DNA of 64,000 nt from Paenibacillus pabuli (GCF_023101145.1 NZ_CP073714.1:3968001-4032000), one strand, 5' to 3'; counted from the first letter of the stretch, positions 43,709-52,069 are shown. Numbers and translations are program-made. Notes: generated from the sequence alone by a model not told the origin.

Positions 43709-45031
43709 CTAATTACCATAGCTTCCGCTAGGATTTGTTTTTCTTGCAAATAAGTATGTCAGGATTGCCAACAGGCCAATGGTAAAATAAACAACAGAAA
43801 AAGGCATCTTTAGATCAATCAGTCGTCCGACCAGCGCAGGACCGAACGCTCCGCCTAGCAGATAGGCCAGTGTGAAAATACCCATCCCCACACCCAGCTC
43901 AGCGGAACGGAGTGTCGTCGAAACTAAATTGCTGCTAGAAGTGAGGACACCGTTGAATCCAATCATAAGGATAATAATCAATAAAGCATCGATCCATGGC
44001 GGCAAATGTACGGATACACCCAGCAGTATAAATCCGCCGATGACGAGACTTTGCGATATGACAAGCACGCGGGAGCTTCCGAAACGATCCGTCCAGCCTC
44101 CGATCCGGGATCCGAGCAAGGCTGCGCAGGCGGCACCGGGAAGCATCAGCAGACCGATTTTGCTAGTCGGTAAATGAAAGGCGTTCTTCATCATGACAGG
44201 AAGAGTAAAGGTTAACCCCGTGTTACATACGAAGGTAAGAAATCCAATCCCTAGAATTCGTCGGTAAGGAACATTTTTCATGAAAGATGCATCGATAAAT
44301 GGATGTTCTTTTTTCTGAATATGAATACCGAACCATAGAAGAACTGCTGCTCCTGCAATGAGCATAAACCAATAATTCGTAACCCCTAGCAATACCAACG
44401 CCAGTCCGGCGGAGAACAAAACAGCTCCGAGATAATCGAATGAACCTCGGTCGTGTTTCTTGCTTGGAACATACTTGAATACCAAAGGGATAACAAATAG
44501 GCTTAGACTGGACAGGATGAACAAAGCACGCCAGCCAAAGTATTGCTCTACGAAACCGCCGAACACAGGCCCGAAGCCGGAAGCAAAGGCAATTGTGGCG
44601 GATAACGTTCCCAGTACCCGTCCCTTGACGGCAGGCTTAAAATATAGGGTTACTGCCGCATAAGACAGGGGAGAGATGGATGAGGCCCCTGCTGCTTGCA
44701 GCAGTCTCCCAATGATGACTTGCAAGTATGAAGCTGCAAAGAAACCGATCATAGAGCCGAAAGCAAAAAGGATTAAACCAATGATATACAGCTGACGGAA
44801 GGAAAAGGACTCCGTTAACTTGCCGTAAGTACCGGCGCCGATAGCCATCAAAATGCTGTAACCGACCATGACCCAGCTCACCTGCGAGGAGGTCAGGGCA
44901 AAGTCAGCGGAAATCGACGGTATAGCCAAGTTAAACATAGTCATATTGATGTTTCCGAAAATAATGAGCAAGCAAAGTGTCCCCATTAATTTCCGCTCAT
45001 TTCCAGATAAAGCCATTGATTGAGTATCCAT
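43709..45031 (-). CDS. MFS transporter (DHA-type efflux)
   Basis: 440 residues, about 12 to 14 membrane helices. It opens NERKLMGTLCLLIIFGNINM and shows VSWVMVGYSILMAIGAGTYG (helix 2 region), the motif A-like loop after it (KLTESFSFRQLY), and the motif C-like ATIAFASGFGPVFGGFVEQY in helix 5. These fit drug:H+ antiporters of the TetA(L)/QacA sort. GGAG lies 9 nt upstream of the ATG. It is 14 nt from the lactonase gene; it may export a toxic signal or import the substrate. Confidence 0.85.
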   Translation of the reverse strand: MDTQSMALSGNERKLMGTLCLLIIFGNINMTMFNLAIPSISADFALTSSQVSWVMVGYSILMAIGAGTYGKLTESFSFRQLYIIGLILFAFGSMIGFFAASYLQVIIGRLLQAAGASSISPLSYAAVTLYFKPAVKGRVLGTLSATIAFASGFGPVFGGFVEQYFGWRALFILSSLSLFVIPLVFKYVPSKKHDRGSFDYLGAVLFSAGLALVLLGVTNYWFMLIAGAAVLLWFGIHIQKKEHPFIDASFMKNVPYRRILGIGFLTFVCNTGLTFTLPVMMKNAFHLPTSKIGLLMLPGAACAALLGSRIGGWTDRFGSSRVLVISQSLVIGGFILLGVSVHLPPWIDALLIIILMIGFNGVLTSSSNLVSTTLRSAELGVGMGIFTLAYLLGGAFGPALVGRLIDLKMPFSVVYFTIGLLAILTYLFARKTNPSGSYGN

Positions 45032-45045
45032 AGCCTATTACTCCA

Positions 45046-45804
45046 TTACAGGAAGTCAGGGAAGGTGCGGCATTTTTGCGCTTGATCTCTATCGTGTCCC
45101 AAGAAAACATAGGACGGCCGAACATCCTGAATCAACTCCTGCATGCGAATAATCGATTTGTCAGCCATCTCTTGATCGAATGTCAAGAACGGTACGTTAC
45201 TCTCGAAGTTATCCCGAGTATAAGCAACATCAATCGTCAGAAGGACTGGACCCGACTTTTCTGTTGTGACGAGGACTGATTGATGCCCAGGGGAATGACC
45301 CGGAGTGAAGAAAATTTGAACCCCCGGAATCAATTCATGGTCACCCTCAATGATTTGATATTGTAAATCGGGTAGCCTGCACTCTAATGGAGAGTAATCC
45401 TCGTTGCCTATGGCCGCATCATACTCTGCCCTTTGAATAAGGATAGGTGTATTGCGGAAATGTCCGTTTCCCCCAGAATGATCCAAGTGTAAATGGGAGC
45501 TAATGACCATCTGAATATCGTCAGGTCGATAACCGACACGCTTTAACACATTCACGATCGAGTCGCCGTCCGACATGTTGGGGACGACGCGCCCTTCACG
45601 TCTAGTCCCCTTGTAGTAATCGGGATTATTGATAAAAGAGTCGGGCATTCCCGTATCGATGAGTATCGGACCGCTGGTCGTTTCCAACAGAAAAGACCAC
45701 ACAGGCATTCCGACTAACTTCCCGGGGACAAGGGTTCGATTAACAGCCGATTGATCTAGGAAACATTCACCTACAGGTAAAAAATACAGCTTCTTGACAT
45801 ACAT
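45046..45804 (-). CDS. aiiA: AiiA-like N-acyl homoserine lactone lactonase (metallo-beta-lactamase fold)
   Basis: 252 residues that follow the AiiA pattern throughout: VKKLYFLPVGECFLDQSAVN, LLETTSGPILIDTGMP, NVLKRVGYRPDDIQMVISSH, LHLDHSGGNGHF, FFTPGHSPGHQSVLVTTEKS and FLGHDRDQAQKCRTFP. The metal ligands of the HxHxDH motif, His of PGHSPGH, Asp (LLTIDVAYT) and His (LGHD) are all present. It opens the lactone ring of acyl-homoserine lactones in the cytoplasm (quorum quenching). First gene of the TetR-controlled cassette, with AAGGG upstream. Confidence 0.9.
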   Translation of the reverse strand: MYVKKLYFLPVGECFLDQSAVNRTLVPGKLVGMPVWSFLLETTSGPILIDTGMPDSFINNPDYYKGTRREGRVVPNMSDGDSIVNVLKRVGYRPDDIQMVISSHLHLDHSGGNGHFRNTPILIQRAEYDAAIGNEDYSPLECRLPDLQYQIIEGDHELIPGVQIFFTPGHSPGHQSVLVTTEKSGPVLLTIDVAYTRDNFESNVPFLTFDQEMADKSIIRMQELIQDVRPSYVFLGHDRDQAQKCRTFPDFL

Positions 45805-45831
45805 CCAGTTTCACCCTTCGTATTATAAATT

Positions 45832-45880
45832 CGGACAACTTGTCCGGTGTGAATTTATTGTATCGGACAAGTTGTCCGAT
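45832..45880. promoter_or_regulatory. paired TetR operators at the lactonase promoter
   Basis: CGGACAACTTGTCCG (45,832-45,846) and ATCGGACAAGTTGTCCGAT (45,862-45,880) are perfect dyads with centres 32 bp apart. A minus-strand TATAAT lies at 45,822-45,827. Tandem placement fits strong cooperative repression. Confidence 0.8.
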
Positions 45881-46123
45881 GTCAATCGTCATCAGAATAT
45901 AAGGCCGATCATAACAGTATTAATTACCTAAAACTTATCTTCGCTTGTTATACGAGGTCTACCGCCCCTACCAGCTCAAACATGGTTTTTTGGAGGTCGT
46001 GGGAGAACTGTTTTTGTTACGAGGTCCAAAGCCTCTAAAGCCCCTTCGTTCTCCCGGCTCCCCCCATCGTAAAACAGCAAAAAAAAGGGCCAACCAGTAA
46101 TAACTGGCTAACCTGATAATACG
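45881..46123. other. gap between the lactonase promoter and the IS200-like remnant
   Basis: No supported gene. On the minus strand a GCCAGT/ACTGG hairpin followed by eight Ts (46,081-46,113) looks like an orphan terminator. Confidence 0.35.
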
Positions 46124-46159
46124 AAAAGCCGCTAAAATAGCGACTTTCAATGGTACCCA
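46124..46159 (+). repeat. dispersed repeat, hairpin fragment
   Basis: AAAAGCCGCTAAAATAGCGAC plus the CTTTCAATGG tail match the central hairpin of the complete repeats. It directly abuts the broken IS200-like element. Confidence 0.6.
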
Positions 46160-46301
46160 TAAAATCATGACCGCCCGTCCAACGGTAGTTTGCTCTTGGG
46201 GTATACCCTGTTGCCAAACTGCGCCTAAAGACGCTATCCTGACCACAAAACCGTTCAGACTCAGTGTTATTTGTCACTTTCACTTACCAGTTAAACTGGT
46301 C

Positions 46302-46530
46302 TTACTTCTTTTTGCTCCGATTACTGTTAAATGGATCTTCGTATCCTTTTACACTCAGCTTATCTACCGCCTGATCATGTGCTTCTTGCTCACGAATATA
46401 CTTTCTTACCGTTGCTTCATTTAGACCCACTGTACTTACATAATAACCTTCTGCCCAGAACTTTCAATTTCCATATTTATACTTGGGCTGGGCATGCTTC
46501 TCGAATATCATTTGCGAACTTTTTCCCTTT
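46302..46530 (-). pseudogene. TnpA C-terminal remnant
   Basis: Encodes the C-terminal half of the same transposase as at 24.9 kb (QEAHDQAVDKLSVKGYEDPF, SSTVGLNEATVRKYI-like). A TGA replaces the Arg of GNRKFW, and the HxH half is deleted. Non-functional. Confidence 0.75.
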
Positions 46531-46580
46531 AGATAACCAACTAATCCGAAATGACACAATGTTCTTGTCCCGCGACAAAA
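46529..46580 (+). repeat. dispersed repeat, left-end fragment inside the IS200-like remnant
   Basis: TTAGATAACCAACTAATCC, ACAATGTTCTTGTCC and CGCGACAAAAA. Right half lost. Confidence 0.6.
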
Positions 46581-46671
46581 ACTCGTGACAATTGTATTTG
46601 TGTTTTTGTGCCAACATTAGCTGGTTTTTGTTTCGCGCGCTTCACGCACTCAACTGGCTAAAGCCATAACG

Positions 46672-46700
46672 AAAAAACGCCCCTTTTGGCGGGGCGTTTC
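46672..46700. terminator. strong terminator AACGCCCC / GGGGCGTT
   Basis: AAAACGCCCC TTTTGGC GGGGCGTTTC forms a GC-rich stem with A and T flanks. It lies between the IS remnant and the MerR gene (minus strand, stop 46,803). Confidence 0.75.
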
Positions 46701-46802
46701 TGAAGAGCGCACTCAACTATGAAGTTTAAATTTAACCATCTTATTTGGTTACCACGCAGAACTTTGTAAGAAAGATATCTACCGCTAATTCTTATGTTAA
46801 TC

Positions 46803-47186
46803 CTAAATTTTAATACTAGTTCGTTCAATTTGAGATTCTAAAACATCATATAGAGCAAGCTTATAATTTATCTTATCCAAGTTAAAATAGAGATCCCTTA
46901 TACTCTGCTCTATTTCTTTTTTATGATTGAGCATCATCAATTTTCGTTCTGAAATTGTGGAGTCCCCTTCCTTGTATAAGTAAACGTATTTCTGAATTTG
47001 GGCAATAGGCATTCCTGTAGCCCGAAGTGCTGTAACAAAGTGTATCCAACTTAGATCTTCTTCATCGTATAGACGCTTTCCATTTTCGTTTCTTTTAACA
47101 TGTGGGAGCAATCCCTCTTTTTCGTAATAACGGAGGGTGTGTGCAGCTATTTCCGTTATTTCAGTAACATCTTTTATAGTCAACAT
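46803..47186 (-). CDS. MerR family regulator
   Basis: 127 residues. The winged helix reads MLTIKDVTEITEIAAHTLRY then YEKEGLLPHVKRNENGKRLY, followed by DLSWIHFVTALRATGMPIAQ and a C-terminal coiled coil. No Cys-rich metal site, so it is of the general AdhR/TipA-like group. AGGAGG precedes the ATG. A dyad TTAAAGT-AC-ACTTTAA (47,208-47,223) lies just upstream and the SDR promoter across the gap carries the related core AAGT-GA-ACTT, so it most likely controls the SDR gene. Confidence 0.88.
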   Translation of the reverse strand: MLTIKDVTEITEIAAHTLRYYEKEGLLPHVKRNENGKRLYDEEDLSWIHFVTALRATGMPIAQIQKYVYLYKEGDSTISERKLMMLNHKKEIEQSIRDLYFNLDKINYKLALYDVLESQIERTSIKI

Positions 47187-47334
47187 AATTACTTCCGTCG
47201 CCTCCTATTAAAGTACACTTTAAAAAGAATTCTTCAACTTTACTAATTAGACCCTCTAATTTTATGTGGAAAATGAAGAAATCTATGATTAAATCAGGTT
47301 TTATTATAATGCTTTTATTATTCAAAAAAAACCT

Positions 47335-47365
47335 TTGACTTGAAGTGAACTTTACAGACTATGAT
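47335..47365 (+). promoter_or_regulatory. MerR-type promoter with 19-bp spacer
   Basis: TTGACT and TATGAT are separated by 19 bp, with the dyad AAGTGAACTT (47,343-47,352) in the spacer. This geometry is typical of promoters activated by MerR-family DNA distortion. It precedes the SDR gene by about 40 nt. Confidence 0.75.
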
Positions 47366-47405
47366 ATCAAGGTGAATTAAAAAAATTTTGAGGGGATGCA
47401 TGCAG

Positions 47406-48194
47406 ATGAAAAAGAAACATTTTGTACATGAAGCTACACAGACCACTATTTCAATCGTCACTGGCGGTAGTCGAGGAATTGGTCGTAATACTGCCATTAA
47501 CATTGCACGACATGGTGGTGATGTCATTTTGACCTATCGTAGCCAAGCAGAAGAAGCAAAATCAGTCGTTGCTGAGATCGAAGCTCTAGGACGAAAAGCG
47601 ATCGCTCTACAACTTGATATAGAAAACACATCCAGCTTCGCTAACTTTGCTGAAACGGTTGGTTCTGTTTTAGAAACGAATTGGGGCGGCGCCACTTTCA
47701 ATCATCTGGTGAATAATGCCGGTCATGGCGAAATGATCAGCTTTACCAAAACAACAGAGGCTCAATTCGATAGCTTATTCAATGTGCATGTAAAGGGCGT
47801 GTTTTTCTTAACTCAAGCCCTACTGCCGCTTCTTGCAGATGGTGGTCGTATCGTTAACTTCTCAACGGGTCTTACTCGTGTTTCTTATCCCGGCTTCTCG
47901 GCTTATTCGGCAGCTAAAGGTGCAGTAGAAATTCTAAGCATCTATATGGCAAAAGAGCTCGGCCACCGCGGTATAACTGTTAATACGATTGCCCCTGGTG
48001 CAATCGAAACTGATTTTTTAGGCGGCGCTGTACGTGATACGCCATCTTATAATGATGCGTTTGCTTCGATGGTTCCTCTTGGTCGTGTGGGTGTACCTGA
48101 CGACATTGGTCCTGCAGTTGCCAGCCTACTCGATCCTGACAATCGCTGGGTGAATGCACAGAGAATCGAGATATCTGGTGGCCAAAACATTTAA
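47406..48194 (+). CDS. SDR family oxidoreductase
   Basis: About 262 residues. The Rossmann motif is TGGSRGIGRNTAINIARHG, the NNAGHGEM block follows, and the catalytic Tyr/Lys are in FSAYSAAKGAVEIL. NTIAPGAIETDFLGGAV is the usual C-terminal loop. NAD(P)-dependent reduction or oxidation of a carbonyl/alcohol; no substrate can be assigned. The ATG at 47406 is 10 nt after AGGGG; one six nt upstream is possible. Controlled by the divergent MerR protein (inference from the promoter). Confidence 0.9.
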   Translation: MKKKHFVHEATQTTISIVTGGSRGIGRNTAINIARHGGDVILTYRSQAEEAKSVVAEIEALGRKAIALQLDIENTSSFANFAETVGSVLETNWGGATFNHLVNNAGHGEMISFTKTTEAQFDSLFNVHVKGVFFLTQALLPLLADGGRIVNFSTGLTRVSYPGFSAYSAAKGAVEILSIYMAKELGHRGITVNTIAPGAIETDFLGGAVRDTPSYNDAFASMVPLGRVGVPDDIGPAVASLLDPDNRWVNAQRIEISGGQNI

Positions 48195-48278
48195 TTTTTC
48201 ATAGGAACACAATGATATCCCGCAATTTTTATGTAAATTCGCTTTATTTACGCAATATGATTTCCATCACTTAACTAT

Positions 48279-48438
48279 TTAGATAATAATCTAATCGGAA
48301 ATGGGAACATCTTCTTGTCCATTCCGGTAATCGGTACAAGTTCTTGTCCTTGGCCAAGGACAAGAACTTGTACCGATAAAACAAAAATAGCCGCTAATAT
48401 AGCGAATTCAATGGGATCACGTTCTTGTCCTTCGACAA
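48279..48438 (+). repeat. dispersed repeat, complete unit
   Basis: Left dyad TTAGATAATAATCTAATCGG, then TTCTTGTCC, then GGTACAAGTTCTTGTCC paired with GGACAAGAACTTGTACC, then GCCGCTA/TAGCGAA and ACGTTCTTGTCC, ending TTCGACAAA. It directly adjoins the 3' break of a histidine kinase fragment. Confidence 0.8.
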
Positions 48439-48446
48439 ATTACTCG

Positions 48447-48725
48447 TCATGTATCCGCCAATGATTGTCTGGCCTGTACCCTGGCATTACGTATAATTTC
48501 CTGTACTTTGAGTTGGTTCCCCTTTTCTTGGTGAATACTTGCAGCTTCCAACTGCATAATAATTCCGGCAAGACCTTGGGCCAATGTGTCATGTAAGTCT
48601 CTAGCCATCCGCTGTCTCTCACCAGTGAGTGTAAGTTCCTCTACTTTTTGGTGAGCCAGCTCTAATTCCCGCAAGAAATTTTGGGTTCTGACACGTGCAT
48701 TAACTTGTCTGTAAAACAATGACAC
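48447..48725 (-). pseudogene. NarL/DesK-type sensor histidine kinase fragment
   Basis: About 92 residues: ELELAHQKVEELTLTGERQR then MARDLHDTLAQGLAGIIMQL, the HisKA_3 dimerisation/phosphoacceptor block with the active His. The upstream sensor and the downstream ATPase domain are missing. Both ends abut copies of the dispersed repeat, so the fragment is an island between repeats. Confidence 0.8.
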
Positions 48726-48737
48726 GTAAGATATGAC

Positions 48738-48816
48738 TACAAGAACTTGTACCGATAAAATAAAAAAGCCGCTAAATTAGCGACTTCAATGGGAATATGT
48801 TCTTGTCCCTCGACAG
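48738..48816 (+). repeat. dispersed repeat, right half
   Basis: ACAAGAACTTGTACCGATAA, GCCGCTAAATTAGCGAC and ATATGTTCTTGTCCCTCGAC. Left half missing. Confidence 0.7.
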
Positions 48817-48943
48817 CTACCACTCTCTCTTCAAGCAAATCGACAATAGCAATCGATAAAAAGGCCTGCCCCTCTACATTTCCGGTTATCTTGATTACGC
48901 AAAAATAATCGCCCCTTCTGAAAAATCCCGATCTCAAAAGCAC

Positions 48944-48968
48944 AAAAAAACGCTTAAGAACCCAAGCG
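48944..48968 (-). terminator. terminator of the VanZ-family gene
   Basis: On the minus strand CGCTTGGGTTCTTAAGCG is followed by TTTTTTTG, 46 nt after the gene stop. A frame of 68 codons on this strand ending in the repeat (48,737-48,943) is not recognised. Confidence 0.7.
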
Positions 48969-49014
48969 CGAGGTGTAATTCATGATAAAATGGGGGCGAA
49001 GTCCCTTTAAGCAC

Positions 49015-49953
49015 TCAGTTCCAGAAATACTGCATCCGCGTATACCCGACATCCCATGCTTTCATGTCGCCCTTAATTGTGATCTTCAGCTCATCCCCCG
49101 GCTCAAGCGGGATTTTGAATAGCGACGGAAATAGATCGGGATTACTCCGCTGATCTTCTCCAGAGCCGGTCAATATTTCATTGCCATCCCGAGTAACACT
49201 GATACTACCGGAATAATTCGTTGGTTCGGGGCATCCGTAATCGAAGGAGAAAATCGTCTGCCCCTCAGACTTGTACGTGAACGTTCTGGAATCTCCGCCT
49301 TCAGCGCCATACATGTTTGAATCAGGCGTCACCTTCTGTCCGTTGATTAGGATGCTGTCCGGCTTGTCTCCGGCGGATGAATGGCCCGAAGTATCCGTCC
49401 ATTCATTGATCGCCGTAAACGGGCCCTCTACTTTTGTTGTTATTTTGTCTACCGCCGCCCCTACTCCCCATAAAGCTATAAAAAGAACCATACCCGATAT
49501 AGCCGTTGCCACCAGATTGAGCCCGAGGCTCCGGTAACGGAAACCAAGCTTGTACGCCCCAAAACCGAGGGCTGCTCCAATCGAATTCTGAAGAGCGTCG
49601 TTGATATCGAAGCTGCCCAGGAATGTAAGGGCCTGGATCGTCTCCAGCACAAGAATCGCGATGAAAAATAAGGATATGAACCGGACGAAGCTGACCCGGT
49701 ACAGCCATGGAATCAATATACCGAAAGGAATAAACGCAATAGTGTTCCCGAAACCCACCATACTCATGAGGCTGGGATGCAGAAGATCGGATGGAGACGG
49801 CAAACTAATGAAGTTATCGGGCATAAAAATAAAGGTGTAGCCGGAAGTATGCTCTGAAGCCTCTCCTCTGCCGAAAGCGAAGAACATAAAATAAAGAACA
49901 AACAATGTGTACAATACGGTTACAGTTAGTAAAATCTTGCGTTGATTGACCAT
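49015..49953 (-). CDS. VanZ family membrane protein
   Basis: About 312 residues. The VanZ-like domain occupies the first 170: ILLTVTVLYTLFVLYFMFFA, the IAFIPFGILIPWLYR loop, ETIQALTFLGSFDINDALQNSIGAALG. The C-terminal 130 residues are extracellular and hydrophilic (SGSISVTRDGNEILTGSGED) and not recognised. GGAGGAG precedes the ATG at 49953. VanZ proteins are associated with low-level teicoplanin resistance in one case, but most are of unknown function. Confidence 0.88.
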   Translation of the reverse strand: MVNQRKILLTVTVLYTLFVLYFMFFAFGRGEASEHTSGYTFIFMPDNFISLPSPSDLLHPSLMSMVGFGNTIAFIPFGILIPWLYRVSFVRFISLFFIAILVLETIQALTFLGSFDINDALQNSIGAALGFGAYKLGFRYRSLGLNLVATAISGMVLFIALWGVGAAVDKITTKVEGPFTAINEWTDTSGHSSAGDKPDSILINGQKVTPDSNMYGAEGGDSRTFTYKSEGQTIFSFDYGCPEPTNYSGSISVTRDGNEILTGSGEDQRSNPDLFPSLFKIPLEPGDELKITIKGDMKAWDVGYTRMQYFWN

Positions 49954-50016
49954 GGTTAACTCCTCCACTCTATTTTTCCATCTATCACTATAACTTACTT
50001 ACCCGTTTCATGCACC

Positions 50017-50082
50017 CCTTAGCTTGATTAGAATCGCCAACAGGGGTGAGATGACGACGCCTTGTGGTGTCCCTACATCGGA
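50017..50082 (-). pseudogene. group II intron reverse transcriptase motif scrap
   Basis: Minus-strand frame reads SDVGTPQGVVISPLLAILIK. GTPQGG.ISPLLANI is the conserved RT block of group II intron-encoded proteins; the match is close but only about 20 residues long, so this is a tiny remnant at best. Confidence 0.4.
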
Positions 50083-50194
50083 GCGCCTACGTTTCCTTCT
50101 TCCATGACTCCCGCGAGGCCTGTTTGACACTTGCGGTAATAGTTTGAATACTATCAGCACCATTACAGCCGAATAAGGAGTTGTTGGTGAAAGA

Positions 50195-50494
50195 ATGTGC
50201 ATCGTAACCGATTCACAGCTGCAAGCGTCAAATCAGAGCAAAGGGCTGTTAGATGAGGAAAGATCCCGGCTGGCCCGAATGATCTTGGCCCTTGTCCCTT
50301 ATGACGGCGCTTTTAACCAGCGCATTCCCGGATTGCTGATCAGCCGCTTTTCTCGGATCGATTCCGACACGGTAAATGATTTCAATTCCCCTTCCCTATT
50401 ATTTGAAGTGCAAGGGGCAAAGGTCATTACGGTTGGTCAGCAAGTATACACCTTGAACAAATCAGAAATGCAGCTGTATCTACTCATTATTTAG
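50195..50494 (+). pseudogene. AraC_N-type regulator, N-terminal fragment
   Basis: 99 residues: LARMILALVPYDGAFNQRIP, GLLISRFSRIDSDTVNDFNS, LLFEVQGAKVITVGQQVY. This is the start of an AraC_N sensor domain (PSLLFEVQGAK equals the PSLCVVAQGxK block of the family). It ends abruptly at a copy of the dispersed repeat, so the HTH is lost. Confidence 0.6.
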
Positions 50495-50500
50495 GTCTCT

Positions 50501-50540
50501 GTCTAATCGGCAATCGGTACAAGTTCTTGTCCCTCAACGG
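50501..50540 (+). repeat. dispersed repeat, short fragment
   Basis: GTCTAATCGGCAATCGGTAC then AAGTTCTTGTCCCTCAACGG; a collapsed copy joining the left edge to the right edge. Seven nt after the stop of the AraC fragment. Confidence 0.55.
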
Positions 50541-50679
50541 CTAATTGTATTACGAAATTTCACTTTTGTAATGCTTAGCAGTCCGTGTTTACCCTCAGAA
50601 ACTCAGTTGCTTCATCGTGACGTGACAATTGTATAATGTGTATTTGTCCCAATAAATCCTTACCTGATGTACTTTTTAC

Positions 50680-50813
50680 TTAGATATACACCTAATCGGC
50701 AATAGGACGATGTTCTTGTCCATTTCGGTAATCGGGACAAGAACTTGTACCGATAAAACAAAAAGTCGCTAAAATAGCGACTTCAAATGGGACTATGCTC
50801 TTGTCCCCCGACA
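50680..50813 (+). repeat. dispersed repeat, complete unit
   Basis: TTAGATATACACCTAATCGG, ATGTTCTTGTCC, GGGACAAGAACTTGTACCGA, GTCGCTAAAATAGCGAC, ATGCTCTTGTCCCCCGACAG. On the minus strand the hairpin followed by TTTTTG resembles an intrinsic terminator. Its right edge is 1 nt from the stop of the HxlR gene. Confidence 0.85.
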
Positions 50814-50814
50814 G

Positions 50815-51162
50815 TTAATCCAGATACAAAATCTCAATCTCGCCCGGAACGAAGGATTGCTCTGCGTAATTCCCCCCCCAATCACAAAGCGATCTCAAAA
50901 TTGGTTCAAGTGATTGACCCAGTTCCGTCGTTGAATATTCCACCTTAGGCGGTACCTGATTGTACATCTTTCTACGAATTAATCCGTCTGTTTCCAGTTC
51001 CCGAAGAGTTTGAATCAGCATCTTTTGCGATATATTATGAACGAGTCGCTTAAGCTCTCCCGTCCGTTTAGGTCCTTTTATTAAATAGTACAGAACAAGC
51101 CCCTTCCACTTTCCTCCGATAACCTCAAGTGTAACTTCCAGTTCACAGAAAAATGTTTTCAT
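50815..51162 (-). CDS. HxlR family regulator
   Basis: About 115 residues: KTFFCELEVTLEVIGGKWKG, LVLYYLIKGPKRTGELKRLV and NQVPPKVEYSTTELGQSLEP, the HxlR winged helix including the near-N-terminal Cys. The internal ATG at 51162 puts the Cys at residue 6 as usual; an ATG 13 codons earlier with AAGGAT upstream is possible. A 17-bp dyad lies upstream. The gene follows the SDR gene in the same direction and may regulate it. Its stop codon abuts a dispersed repeat. Confidence 0.85.
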   Translation of the reverse strand: MKTFFCELEVTLEVIGGKWKGLVLYYLIKGPKRTGELKRLVHNISQKMLIQTLRELETDGLIRRKMYNQVPPKVEYSTTELGQSLEPILRSLCDWGGNYAEQSFVPGEIEILYLD

Positions 51163-51209
51163 ATCAATGCACCATCTCCCGACCAAGAATATCCCCTTCA
51201 TGTATCGCT

Positions 51210-51226
51210 TGATCCTTCAAGGATCA
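51210..51226. promoter_or_regulatory. 17-bp dyad upstream of the HxlR gene
   Basis: TGATCCTTCAAGGATCA, a perfect inverted repeat around a central C, 48 nt upstream of the preferred start; a candidate autoregulatory operator. Confidence 0.45.
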
Positions 51227-51322
51227 CTGAAGGAAAAATTGAACGTTACATGGAGGGGAGAATACAATCGCATTTAAGTTGATTTAAAAATCTTTGTCGT
51301 TTGAAAATTTATTATGTCCTGG

Positions 51323-52069
51323 TTAAACTTGAGCTACTCCGCCATCTACGAATAATTCAACGCCGTTCATATAGCTGCTTTCATTAGAGGCTAGGAACAT
51401 GACAGCATTGGAGATCTCTTCAACCTGCCCCACTCTGCCGAGCGGAATATCATTTTTTGCCTGTTCCAGGAAATGATCTAGTTCAGAGCCAAATAACTCA
51501 TCGTACGCCGGCGTTACGATTGTTCCCGGACTAAGGATGTTTATACGAATTTCGGTCCCTCTCATATCAAGAATCCAGCTGCGAACGAGCTGTCTGATCG
51601 CTGCCTTGGATGCACCATAGATACTAAACGCTGGCATCCCCGTCGAGCCAGCAGTGGATCCCGTTAGAATAATCGAACCTCTTTTATTTGGAAACAAAGC
51701 TAATGCCTTTTGTACTGTAAAGATGGTTCCTTTCACGTTGACATCGAAAGTCTTGTAGTATTGTGCTTCTGTAATTTCTCCTAATGGAAGCAATGACCCT
51801 AGTCCGGCATTTGCAAAGAGAATGTCCAAGTGTCCCTTTTCTCGCTTAACTGTTTCGAATAATATATCTAGATCTTCCGATTTAGATATGTCACCTCGGA
51901 CACCTGTAACATTTTTTCCGATCTGCTTTACTGCTTCATCCAGTTCACGTTGTCTGCGTCCCGTGATAAAAACGTAAGCCCCTTCTTTTACGAACTGTTG
52001 TGCCGACGCGAGACCGATGCCGCTTGTACCTCCGGTAACAACTGCTACCTTCCCGTCAAATTTCCCCAT
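51323..52069 (-). CDS. SDR family oxidoreductase
   Basis: 248 residues, typical classical SDR length. [19 protein letters not shown] (cofactor motif), [12 protein letters not shown], the active Tyr/Lys in [15 protein letters not shown], and the C-terminal [21 protein letters not shown](P)-dependent; substrate unknown. AAGGAGTG precedes the ATG. The downstream HxlR gene (160 nt) is the likely regulator, since HxlR proteins often control quinone/aldehyde-responsive SDR genes. Confidence 0.9.
   Translation of the reverse strand: MGKFDGKVAVVTGGTSGIGLASAQQFVKEGAYVFITGRRQRELDEAVKQIGKNVTGVRGDISKSEDLDILFETVKREKGHLDILFANAGLGSLLPLGEITEAQYYKTFDVNVKGTIFTVQKALALFPNKRGSIILTGSTAGSTGMPAFSIYGASKAAIRQLVRSWILDMRGTEIRINILSPGTIVTPAYDELFGSELDHFLEQAKNDIPLGRVGQVEEISNAVMFLASNESSYMNGVELFVDGGVAQV

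Larger units (their letters stand above)
46160..46666 (-). mobile_element. internally rearranged IS200-like element
   Basis: Both ends match the copy at 24.75-25.50 kb (GTCCAACGG, TTGGGGTATA, ACCAGTTAAACTGGT; and TTTTTGTTTCGCGCGCTTCA, CAACTGGCTAAAGCCATA). The tnpA 5' half is missing and replaced by a left-end fragment of the dispersed repeat (46,529-46,580). The joint occurs at TTAGATA, which both sequences share. Confidence 0.7.

Noticed and set aside
48737..48943. 68-codon minus-strand frame (GDYFCVIKITGNVEGQAFLS)
   Set aside because: Its second half is the dispersed repeat; the first half is unrecognised and has no proper start, so it is noted only as possible debris.
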